NCBI GenBank assembly: GCA_022072455.1
Contig: JAJVHY010000004.1
Coordinates: 310,001-374,000 of the forward strand
DNA from: Verrucomicrobiia bacterium
Lineage (GTDB): Bacteria; Verrucomicrobiota; Verrucomicrobiia; Palsa-1439
Reading direction: 5' to 3'
Length of the DNA: 64,000 bases
Below, piece by piece: positions 37,386 to 46,500 of this stretch. The stretch's first letter is position 1; each line of letters begins with the position of its first letter. The position numbers were made by a program, and so were the translations under genes. The notes under the pieces are model-generated. The model made no database searches. It had not been told where the DNA came from and worked only from the letters and a program-made list of their open reading frames with translations.

Positions 37386-38462
37386 ATGAAGATTACGCCA
37401 CTCACACGCGCAGAAGTCCAAACAGTTGTTGAAGGTCGCGGTTGTGCGCCGCGGGTGCCGGTGTTGTTGCATCAGTGGACGTATCCCGATGCTTTTGGTG
37501 ACCGGGCCGCCCAAGTGCAAGCCATCCTGGATCAATATCCACAGGATGCCCAGGTGATCGCGTACCGGCCCCCGGATATTTATACCGGCCTCCCCGACGA
37601 CCCGGAGTATCGTTGGGTGAATTATGACAAACCGGTCGACACCGGCGTTGAGCGTGGCCTTGATGAACAGGCGGCCATCGGCGACTGGTCGCAACTGGAT
37701 GGTGTCATCGCCCATTTCCCCAATCCCGACTATCCAGGATTGTTTCCATCCAATCCGGCCGACGACGGGCGTTATCGGATTGCGCACTGGTGGTACGGCC
37801 ACTTTGAGCGCCACTGGTCGTTACGGGGGATGACCAATGCGCTGATGGACTACTATACCGACCCGGATGCGGTTCACCGATTGTATCGCGCGTATACCGA
37901 TTTCTGCCTCCGGTTGATTGAGCGCGCCAAACATGAGCTCAAGGCCGATGCCATCTATTGGACGGACGACCTCGGCACGCAGACCGGGACGTTCTTTTCA
38001 CCAGAGATCTTCAACATATTCTTCCGGCCCTACTACGTCGAAATCATCGATAAGGCGCACTCACTGGGGATGCATGCGTGGCTGCACACATGCGGCAACG
38101 TGGAGCGGTTCTTGCCGGGTTTTATTGAAATGCGCTTGGATGTCATTCACCCGATTCAGAAGTATGCGATGGATGAAATCAAGATTGCCCGTGAGTTTGG
38201 TGGAAAGCTTTCCTTTTGGGCCGGCTTCGATGTGCAACGGATCATTCCGTACGGGACACCGGAAGAGGTCCGGCGCGAGGTGCGGCATCTCATGGATACC
38301 TACGCGCGCGCGGATGGCCGCTTCCTGCTGACGGCCGGCAACGGAATCACACCGGATACACCGATTGCCAGTCTCGCTGCCTTGTATGACGAAGCTTATT
38401 CGTATGGTGCGATTGTCGGCAAACGACTAACGCATCACCCGGGGCAATCCACCCGCCAATGA
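37386..38462 (+). CDS. Uroporphyrinogen decarboxylase-like protein with HxC metal motif
   Basis: A 358-residue URO-D superfamily protein. The C-terminal part contains MHAWLHTCGN (His234, Cys236), matching the zinc-binding HxC of MtaA/MtbA/CmuA corrinoid methyltransferases, followed by the typical RLDVIHPIQKYAMD and LSFWAGFDVQRIIPYGTPEE segments. That makes a methyltransferase-like role more likely than heme synthesis. No corrinoid-binding partner is encoded nearby. The start is taken at ATG 37386; an alternative ATG at 37365 has AGGA just upstream and would add 7 residues. It lies in the same orientation as the AraC gene, 128 bp downstream, and may be co-transcribed. The intervening bases hold no other gene. 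Confidence 0.82.
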   Translation: MKITPLTRAEVQTVVEGRGCAPRVPVLLHQWTYPDAFGDRAAQVQAILDQYPQDAQVIAYRPPDIYTGLPDDPEYRWVNYDKPVDTGVERGLDEQAAIGDWSQLDGVIAHFPNPDYPGLFPSNPADDGRYRIAHWWYGHFERHWSLRGMTNALMDYYTDPDAVHRLYRAYTDFCLRLIERAKHELKADAIYWTDDLGTQTGTFFSPEIFNIFFRPYYVEIIDKAHSLGMHAWLHTCGNVERFLPGFIEMRLDVIHPIQKYAMDEIKIAREFGGKLSFWAGFDVQRIIPYGTPEEVRREVRHLMDTYARADGRFLLTAGNGITPDTPIASLAALYDEAYSYGAIVGKRLTHHPGQSTRQ

Positions 38463-38574
38463 CCGGCGCGGTTGCGTGGGCATGGCCCCACCCATGATGG
38501 CGGAAATGTCGGCTGGATGCGGATTGAGCTTGGCGCGGGGCCGCCCTTGAGCGGGACGTTGCCGGCGGGTGCAT

Positions 38575-38730
38575 CTCGTCACTGCCGCCATGACAGGCGA
38601 CGCAGCGGATTGGGCGGGATGCCTGTCGTGTAGGTATCCCGCCGCGGGCATGGTTGCGACTCCCCGAACGGCGGGATACCCCGAAACGACACGAGGCATC
38701 CCGCCCTACAAAACCGGCGGCAGTGACGAG
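38575..38730. repeat. Nested inverted-repeat element (MITE/REP-like)
   Basis: A 156-bp non-coding element bounded by perfect 15-bp inverted repeats (38575-38589 and 38716-38730, outer sequence CTCGTCACTGCCGCC). Inside are two further pairs: GGGCGGGATGCCT with its complement near 38693-38706, and GGTATCCCGCCG (38633-38644) with CGGCGGGATACC (38669-38680). The inner and outer arms are themselves versions of GGCGGGATNCC. The whole can fold into one long stem. No target-site duplication is visible. The remaining bases between 38463 and 38808 hold no gene. Confidence 0.65.
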
Positions 38731-38808
38731 CGACGTTGACGGTGGTCGGGTCGGTTTTCGCTTCCCACCACCCCCGGTTTGCTGCTACTGGTGGCATTGG
38801 AGGAACAC

Positions 38809-39504
38809 ATGAGTTTCATCGCGACGATCTTCGGCGGCGGTTCACAGGACAACACCGATGCTCACAAGCGCAAGACGATTGTGGCCATTGTGGCGGTTGT
38901 GGTCATCATCGGCTCAATCGGCTGGCTGGCGAGGACAATGCTGCCTACTACCCCGAAGATCAACTTGGCACCATTTATCGGCGTTGGCGAAACCTTGGCC
39001 GAACAGACCGCCAAGGTGCTCAGTGGTCATGGTCGAATCGTAGTGCTCCGGGAGTCCGTCCATTTGACCGAAAGCGTCGTGATCAAAAGCCAGTGGAAGG
39101 CGTTCCAAGACAGTCTGAAGGCCAACAGCAACATTGAGATTGCGGCCGTTGAAAACATCAAGATGACCGAGCAGAACCCCGGAATCACCATCACGCGCGA
39201 GGAATTCGATACCCTCCTGAAAAAGTATTCCACCGTGAATGCGATCGTTTCATTCGTCGGCCTGCCAGAGGAGGACCTTTCAAGGCCGGACGTGCCAGCC
39301 GGTCCGACTCCGAAAATCATCGCCTATTTCTATGCCTCGTCCCCCGCAAAACAATTCTTCGCAAATGGCAGTGTCACCGTGATAATACGTCCGCGCCTGA
39401 TGGCGGAAGTAAACACGGGCGCTACTCCCAAGTCGCCTCGCGAGTGGTTCAACAAGTATTACCAAGTCTTCGACGAGTCCAATTACCAGACGATGCCGGA
39501 GTGA
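38809..39504 (+). CDS. Small membrane-anchored protein of unknown function
   Basis: A 231-residue protein. The start ATG 38809 has AGGA 5 bases upstream. A soluble N-terminal 22 residues precede one TM helix (TIVAIVAVVVIIGSIGWLAR), with the rest outside the cytoplasm. The exported part has alternating beta/alpha character (KVLSGHGRIVVLRES, KAFQDSLKANSNIEIAAVEN, TLLKKYSTVNAIVSFVGLP) resembling one lobe of a periplasmic-binding-protein fold, but no family is recognised. It stands alone between the inverted-repeat element and the first PEP-CTERM gene. Confidence 0.7.
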   Translation: MSFIATIFGGGSQDNTDAHKRKTIVAIVAVVVIIGSIGWLARTMLPTTPKINLAPFIGVGETLAEQTAKVLSGHGRIVVLRESVHLTESVVIKSQWKAFQDSLKANSNIEIAAVENIKMTEQNPGITITREEFDTLLKKYSTVNAIVSFVGLPEEDLSRPDVPAGPTPKIIAYFYASSPAKQFFANGSVTVIIRPRLMAEVNTGATPKSPREWFNKYYQVFDESNYQTMPE

Positions 39505-39595
39505 GTGGCCGTCTCCCGGTTCCGGTTTCCGGACTTGATGACGACTACCCCGCGCTCGCCGGCAAGTATCCTCTCGCAAGATTGCGGTCTCCCTG

Positions 39596-40000
39596 TGGTT
39601 GCCGATGGCAAGCCAGTACCCGCTCAGATTATGCTATAATTCGATGATATCGTTAAGGCCGAAGCCAGCACCGCATGGTATGGTCACCCAGTTAAGGCCG
39701 GGATTAAGACTCGTGATCAACAACGCACGACAATGTCCATTCCGTTGTAACACCGCAGGTTCGGTGGGGGCGCTCACCCTCCGGGAAGCAGGCAATATCA
39801 TCAACGCACCCAGGGATCCGAAAGCAGTCGAGGTCAAAATCAAACACTCAGTCAAATTGCAGCCGGGGTTTTTACGGTTTGTGCTCCCTGTGTGTTTACT
39901 GCTGGCGGCGGCAGTGCCGAAAATGCATGCGGCGACGGCGACTTGGACCAATTACGTCACCACGCTTTCCGACTACTGGACTAACAGCGTCAATTGGAAT
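39596..40000 (+). repeat. Leader direct repeat, copy 1
   Basis: A block of 405 bp nearly identical to 43093-43517. It covers the promoter, a long leader, the signal-peptide region and the first mature residues of the PEP-CTERM protein. Differences are scattered point changes, a 1-bp indel and a 21-bp insertion in copy 2. It marks a recent tandem duplication or gene conversion of the gene fronts. Confidence 0.85.
39632..39640 (+). promoter_or_regulatory. Extended -10 promoter upstream of the first PEP-CTERM gene
   Basis: TGCTATAAT is a perfect TGn-TATAAT extended -10 box. No good -35 is seen 17 bases upstream, as is usual for extended -10 promoters. Transcription would start near 39647, leaving a leader of at least 33-66 bases. 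The same box is conserved at 43129-43137. Confidence 0.55.
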
Positions 40001-42970
40001 CCGGTGACTGTCCCCGGCGCGACTGCCAATAACGACGCACATATGACCAATGACGTGGCGCTCACGTACACCAACATCCTCAATTTCGGATTGTCCGCTG
40101 CCATTCGCACCAATTCGCTTGTCAACCCCTCTGGTGAAGCATGGCTGGTTGTTACGAACAATGCTGCAGGGACAGGGGTGAACCTCACCAATACGGTCTT
40201 CGTTTTGAACAGCGGCGGGCGACTGCAAATCGACAGTGGCGCGGTGGTCACCGGGATTACTACGTTCACTTGGTTGGGCACCAATGGCGCCATCTATCTC
40301 AACAACGGCGGCAAGCTGTTCACAGCCGCCGCGGTCACCATCGGCAACGGCATCTCGAATGTCCAGGCCACCGTCAGCAGCCTCAGCCCCACGGGTCAGG
40401 GCGGTACCTGGAATTACCTCGGTCTGGGCCTGACGGTTGGCTCCGGGGCATCCACCGGCACTGTGCTGAACGTCACTGGCGGGATCCTTACCAATACCGG
40501 GGTTGTCACCGTCGGCAGCGGCACTGCCAGCGCGTTCAATCGGATGACCGTCACCAACGCCACGCTGTTCAGCACCGGACTCGCGGTCGGCTCCAACTCC
40601 TCGAACAATCAGCTGTCGGTGTTGTCCGGTGCGACGTGGAACATGCTGAACAACGCGGGGACCATCGGCGGCATCGGCGCAGCCGCGACCGGCAATGTCT
40701 TGATGATCAATGGCGGCACCCTCACCAACCTTAACCTCCTCTATGTCGGCAATGGTGGAGCCAAGCAGAACAGCCTGGTCCTCACCAATGGCGGCAAACT
40801 TTTTCTCACGCTAGATCTCACCGTTGGCGGCAATGGCCTGAACCACAGCAACAGTGCGACCATTGGCGGCGTCGGTGCAGAGGTTACGCTTTCCGCCTCT
40901 CGAAACATAGTGGTCGGCATGGCTGGCGGCGCCAGCGGCAACACGCTGACCGTCACCAATGCCAAAGTCTTCGGCATTTTGCACGTCGGCGGACGAGGGG
41001 ACTTTGGTGCGGGTAATGCCGTTACAAACAACACCGTGATCCTCTACACCAACACGGTTTGGAATAATAATGGCGGAACCCTGACCATTGGAGGCGCTCC
41101 CTCGTCGATTAGCAACTCACTGGTCATCAATGGTGGTGTGCTGACCAATGTCAGCAGCGGGGGCGTCAGCGTTATCGGTCATAACCAGGCTGTTCCCGGC
41201 TCCCCGACCTTTGGCAACAGTCTGACGGTCAGCAATGGCGGCCGGTTATACATCCCTGGCGGGCTCACGGTGGGGAACTATGCAGGGGCCAGTAACAACG
41301 CCTACAACGTGGGCGGCCTCGGCGCGATGAGCACCGTGTCCCACCAAGGGATCACTGTGGGCAACTCGGGTGGCTCCGGCAACACGCTGACCGTGACCAA
41401 TGCCTATATGTTCGCTGGGGGAACGGGACAGCTGAATATTGGCTGGGGTTCCAGCACCAACAACAGCGTCTCCGTCTTGGCGGATGGCACTCTCAATTTG
41501 GCCAACAGCTACATCTACATCGGTTTCAGCGGTAGTAGCCCTTTCAACAACCAGATGATCGTCAACGGGGGCACCGTCACCAACGTCAATACCGTTGCCT
41601 TGGGCCAGTCTGTGGCGGGGTACAACGGCAGCCTGACAATCTCCAATAACGGCAAATTCTTTGGCGGAGCGGTCTACGTCGGCAACACCGCCGGTTCGAC
41701 CAACAACAGCTACAATGTCGGCGGCTTCGGCCTGCCCAGTTTCGCCTCCAATCAATTGATCAGCGTCGGCGCGGTCGCCAATGCCAACAACAACCGGCTG
41801 ACGGTGACCAACGCCACCTTGCTCAGCGGCGCCACCACAATCGGCAACGGCTCGTCGAGCAACACCGTCACCGTCCTGAGCGACGCGACCTGGAACCTGC
41901 TCGCCGGCAATCTCACCGTCGGCAGCGGCACGGCGACCGGTAACGTCCTGACGATCAACGGCGGCGGCGTCCTCGAAGCCAGCGGACTCGTCACCGGCAC
42001 CGGGGCCGGCAACCTCATCACCAACTTCGGCGGCGTCTTCCAGTTCACCACCGCCACGCCGACGATCAACACCAACGGCAATGCCGGCGGCAGCATCTTT
42101 CTCAGCGGCGGTACGATCGCCTTTCGCAACGTCAGCAGTGGGCTGAACCTCACGAACAACACCGACACCGCCCGGCTGGGGCGGCTGACGTACAGCGGCG
42201 ACAACACGCTGCGGTTGAATAATTCGACTGCGACCAACACCGTCGTCGGTGGCTACACGTTCCAGACCGGCGGGGCGTTCAACAACTACAACCGGCTCGA
42301 AATGATCGGCGCCACCAACGCCATCACCGGCACCGGTGTCACGATTGGCAGTGGCGGCTCGTTCCTCGCCAGCAACACGGTGGCGACGTTCAGCGGGGTG
42401 TTCACTAACCACAGCGCGAATGCCCGGCTCATCGACAGTGCGGTGAACTTTACCAACGGCCTGCACGTGGCCGGCACGCTCAGCCTCGTCAACAGCTACG
42501 TCAAAGGCGGCGGGACCAAGACGATTGACGGGTCGGGTCGGATCGAAGGCAACGGCACGATTGTTGGCGACGCGACAGTCTCGGGTGTGATTGCGCCCGG
42601 TTTCGGTCCCGGCACGTTGGTGTTCAGCAACAACCTGACGTTGGCCGGCAGCTATCAGGCAGACTTCGGCGACGGCGGCAACGATCAACTCATCGTGGTG
42701 GGGGATCTAACTTTGACAGGAGCGACGCTGGATCTGACTGTCGGCGGTGGCTTGACCGGCGCGGCGTATGTGATTGCGAGTTACGGGGATTTGTTTGGGA
42801 CGTTCAGTGTCACCAACGGGATGCCGGTGGGGTACACGTTGGATTACAACTACAACAGCGCGAATCAAATCGCGATTGTCGTAATACCGGAGCCAGGACC
42901 ACTTGCTTTAGTCGTCTTTGGGCTTGTGGCACTGGGGACGATCACCCATTACCGCCGGGCCCGATTGTAA
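39713..42970 (+). CDS. PEP-CTERM surface protein with beta-repeat (autotransporter-like) passenger
   Basis: About 1085 residues. A signal peptide (LRFVLPVCLLLAAAVPKMHA, then ATATW) lies about 45-65 residues after the chosen GTG. The body is a Gly/Asn/Thr/Ser-rich beta-helix-type repeat: units like VTVLSDATWN, TGNVLTINGG and NSLTVSNGG recur about every 25-45 residues. The C terminus is a PEP-CTERM signal: VIPEPGPLALVVFGLVALG followed by a TM and HYRRARL. PEP-CTERM proteins are processed by an exosortase at the cell envelope; none is encoded in the window. The start is uncertain: GTG 39713 is conserved in the paralog, ATG 39680 is an alternative whose frame is not conserved, and a later TTG could also be used. 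The protein is probably an extracellular-matrix or surface component (inference). Confidence 0.85.
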   Translation: MINNARQCPFRCNTAGSVGALTLREAGNIINAPRDPKAVEVKIKHSVKLQPGFLRFVLPVCLLLAAAVPKMHAATATWTNYVTTLSDYWTNSVNWNPVTVPGATANNDAHMTNDVALTYTNILNFGLSAAIRTNSLVNPSGEAWLVVTNNAAGTGVNLTNTVFVLNSGGRLQIDSGAVVTGITTFTWLGTNGAIYLNNGGKLFTAAAVTIGNGISNVQATVSSLSPTGQGGTWNYLGLGLTVGSGASTGTVLNVTGGILTNTGVVTVGSGTASAFNRMTVTNATLFSTGLAVGSNSSNNQLSVLSGATWNMLNNAGTIGGIGAAATGNVLMINGGTLTNLNLLYVGNGGAKQNSLVLTNGGKLFLTLDLTVGGNGLNHSNSATIGGVGAEVTLSASRNIVVGMAGGASGNTLTVTNAKVFGILHVGGRGDFGAGNAVTNNTVILYTNTVWNNNGGTLTIGGAPSSISNSLVINGGVLTNVSSGGVSVIGHNQAVPGSPTFGNSLTVSNGGRLYIPGGLTVGNYAGASNNAYNVGGLGAMSTVSHQGITVGNSGGSGNTLTVTNAYMFAGGTGQLNIGWGSSTNNSVSVLADGTLNLANSYIYIGFSGSSPFNNQMIVNGGTVTNVNTVALGQSVAGYNGSLTISNNGKFFGGAVYVGNTAGSTNNSYNVGGFGLPSFASNQLISVGAVANANNNRLTVTNATLLSGATTIGNGSSSNTVTVLSDATWNLLAGNLTVGSGTATGNVLTINGGGVLEASGLVTGTGAGNLITNFGGVFQFTTATPTINTNGNAGGSIFLSGGTIAFRNVSSGLNLTNNTDTARLGRLTYSGDNTLRLNNSTATNTVVGGYTFQTGGAFNNYNRLEMIGATNAITGTGVTIGSGGSFLASNTVATFSGVFTNHSANARLIDSAVNFTNGLHVAGTLSLVNSYVKGGGTKTIDGSGRIEGNGTIVGDATVSGVIAPGFGPGTLVFSNNLTLAGSYQADFGDGGNDQLIVVGDLTLTGATLDLTVGGGLTGAAYVIASYGDLFGTFSVTNGMPVGYTLDYNYNSANQIAIVVIPEPGPLALVVFGLVALGTITHYRRARL

Positions 42971-43092
42971 GCTGATTGGGCGCGTCTTAGCTCCACTTTT
43001 GAGTCTGATGGGCGAGGGCGCATATTGACACTGCCGCCCGGTTCATGGTTCCACTCCGGTGAAGACCCAAATCTGGATCGCGGGCGCCCCTC

Positions 43093-43517
43093 TGGTTGCC
43101 GATGGCAAGCCAATACCTGCTCAGATTATGCTATAATTCGATGATATCGTTAAGGTCGAAACCAACACCACATGGTATGGTCACCCAGTTAAGGTGGGGT
43201 CAAGGCTCGTGATCAACAACGCACGACAACGTCCGGTTCGTTGTAACACCGCAGGGTCGGTGCGAATGGGGCTCGGTTCGGTGGGGGCGCTCACCCTCCG
43301 GGAAGCAGGCAATATCGTCAACGCACCCAGCGATCCGAAAGCAGTCGAGGTCAAAATCAAACACTCAGTCAAATTGCAGCGGGGGGTTTTACGTTTTGTG
43401 CTCCCCGTGTGTTTGCTGCTGGCGGCAGCAGTGCCGAAAATGCATGCGGCGACGGCGACTTGGACCAATTACGTCACCACGCTTTCCGACTACTGGACCA
43501 ATAGTGTCAATTGGAAT
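43093..43517 (+). repeat. Leader direct repeat, copy 2
   Basis: A 425-bp counterpart of 39596-40000, displaced by 3497 bp at its left end. It carries a 21-bp in-frame insertion (RMGLGSV in translation) and lacks 1 bp found in copy 1. Confidence 0.85.
43129..43137 (+). promoter_or_regulatory. Extended -10 promoter upstream of the second PEP-CTERM gene
   Basis: The box TGCTATAAT and its flanks are identical to those of the first copy. Expected transcription start is near 43144. Confidence 0.55.
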
Positions 43518-46500
43518 GCCGCGACCTATCCCGGGGGGCTGGCAAATGATGAAAGTGCGTATCTAACGAATCCGGTCGGTGTTGCCTACACCAATATTCT
43601 TGATTTCAATTTCAACCGCCGGATTGCCACGTTGGCCATCTCGAACACCCTCGGCGAGGCTTGGCTGATCGTCACCAACGCCACGCTCACCAACACCACC
43701 TTCGCCCTCAACAGCGGCGGCCGGCTGCAAGTTGACTCCGGCGGGATTTTCAGCAACACCGGCACGGCGTTCACTTGGTTAGGCACCAATGGCGCAATCT
43801 ACCTCAACGATGGCGGTAAGCTGTTCACGGCCGCCGCGGTCACCATTGGCACCGGCAGCAGTATGACCGGCCTCGTCACCAGCACCAGCGGCGCCGGTAA
43901 TGGCGGCGTTTGGAATCTCCTCAACCAGACCTTGACGATTGGCTCAGGTGTGGCCGGGGTGGGCAATGTCTTGACGATCGATGGCGGCATCCTCACCAAC
44001 ATGCAACTTCTATATGTCGGCAACAGTGGAGCCGCGCGAAACAGCTTGGTCGTCAGCAATGGCGCCAAACTTTCGCTCACTTTCGATCTCTATGCCGGCG
44101 GCAACGGCCTGAACCGCAGCAACAGCGTCACCCTTGGCGGTCTCGGTGACGTGGTCACAGTTTCCGCTGGTCGAGCGGTAGTGGTTGGTCAAGGGAACGG
44201 TGCCAGCTACAACACGCTGACCGTCACCAATGCCAATGTCTTCGGCTTTTTACACCTCATCCGTCCCGACAATGGATCTGGTGGTACAAATAACACCGCG
44301 ACCCTCTACACCAACACCCTTTGGAATGGCAACAGCGGAACTCTGAACGTTGGATCCGTTCCCCAGTCGGTCAGCAACTCACTCGTCATCAATGGCGCTG
44401 TCGTGAGCAATCTGAGTGCGAGCGCCGCCAGCGTTGTCGGTGGTAATCTCGGGTCGTTTGGCAACAGTCTGACGGTCAGCAATGGCGGTCAGCTCTACTG
44501 GCGTAACAACCTCGTGATTGGGAACTTGGCGGGTGCCAATAGCAATGCCTACAACGTGGGCGGCCTCGGCGCGATGAGCACCGTCTCCAACGCCACGTTA
44601 ATTATTGGCGTGTCGGGCGGCTCCGGCAATACGATGACCGTGACCAATGCCAACCTGTTCAGCGGGAGCTCGGTCGCCATTGGCCAACAAGGGTCGAGCA
44701 ACAACAGCGTCTCCGTCTTGGCGGGCGCTACTTGGAATATATTCAACAACGGCATCAACATCGGCCACAGCACCACCCCCAACGGGAATGTCAACAACCA
44801 GATGACGGTCAACGGAGGCACCGTTACCAATGCCGGAACGGTGATCCTTGCCAATGCTGCGCTGGGGTTCGGCAACAGCCTGACGATCTCCAATGGCGGT
44901 AAGTTCTTTTCCAGCTCAGTCCTCGTCGGCAACTTCGCCGGTTCCACCAACAATAGTTACAACGTCGGCGGCTTCGGCTTGTCCAGCACCGTCTCCAACG
45001 GCGCGATCACCGTCGGCATTGCCAAGGCCGGCTTCAACACGATGACCGTCACCAACACCACGCTCCAGAGCGGCGCGGTGACCATCGGCAGCGGCTCATC
45101 GAACAACACCGTCACCGTCCTGAGCGACGCGACCTGGGACATGCTCGCCGGTGCCCTCACCGTCGGCGCCGACGCCGCGACCGGCAACGTCCTGCGCTTG
45201 GAAGGCACCGCCGCCATCATCAACATCGGCACCTTGCGCCTCACGAACAATCTCAACCAGATCCGCTTCAACGGCGGCACGCTGAGTATGACGGCCGCGT
45301 TTGTAAGCAACCAGGTCTTCACAGTCGGCGACGGCACGCAACGCGCCACGCTCGATGCCCTGGCGGGCGGCATCAACACTTTCGGCAGCGGCCTGTTGAT
45401 CTCCAGCAACGCCACGCTCCAAGGCGTTGGCACCATCCGCGGCACCACGATCCTCACCAACGGCGGTGTCATTGCCCCCGGCAACAGCCCCGGCACCATC
45501 AACGTCCAGGACATGATCTGGTACGGCGGCGGCATCTACAGCAACGACGTCATCAATTTCACCAGCGGTCCCGGCGTGGGCTGGGACTACATCAATGGCG
45601 CCGGCTCGCTGGTGTTCAGTAACAACGCCGCGAACTTCATCATCCGCCTCGATAGCGGCGGCGGACCGGCGGCCAACTTCGACAGCAGCCTCGACTACGC
45701 ACTGGTCATTGCCGGCTTCGCCAATGGCATCACCAACTTCAACTCGATCACGGTGGACACCAGTGCGTTTGCAAATCCCTTCGGCGGCAGCTTTGGCACG
45801 ATGGTCAGCGGCACGAACCTCTACCTGACCTACAACGGCCTCAGCGTAACTCCGAACTTCACCTGGACCAACGCCGTCAGCGGCTCGTGGAGTTCCAACG
45901 AAGTCTGGTTGGGCGTTGCGGCCCCACCGACCAACGGCAGCGCGGCGCAGGTGCTGCAATTCAACGGCGGCGGCAGCACCGCGTACATCGCCACCAACGA
46001 CCGCACGAGCACCGGAATCTCCGGCATCTTCACCAACAACAAGATCGTGTTCAACAGCACGGCCAGCGCCACCAATGTTCTGGCCGGGGCGACGCTGACC
46101 TTTATCGGCAGCGACGCCGGCCTCTATCAGCAAGCCGGCGGGGCCTTCATCGTCAGCAACGCGATTGTCATGGCGGGAAACATGGTGGTCCGTGGCTCGG
46201 GTTCAGGCACCGTCATCCTGACCAATACCATTACCGGCACCGGCCAACTCACCAAACTGGGCACCGGCTTCGGGCTGGTCTTGCATGGCTCGAATAGTTT
46301 TGCCGGCCCGGTCCTGGTCAACGGCGGCACCCTGACGCTGCAGAACCAGTACGCCCTCGGCATGAACAGCATCACCGTCAGCAATGGCACGGTGTTTGTT
46401 AACACGGGGTCGCAGTTCAACTTTGGGTTTGGGACGAGTCAACAGAACTTGCTAATCACCGGGGCCGGTTCCACATGGACCAACGGCAATGCACTGACGG

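Noticed and set aside
41246-42688. 480-residue minus-strand ORF within the first PEP-CTERM gene
   Set aside because: It mirrors the repetitive Gly/Asn/Thr codons of the real gene; compositional artefact.
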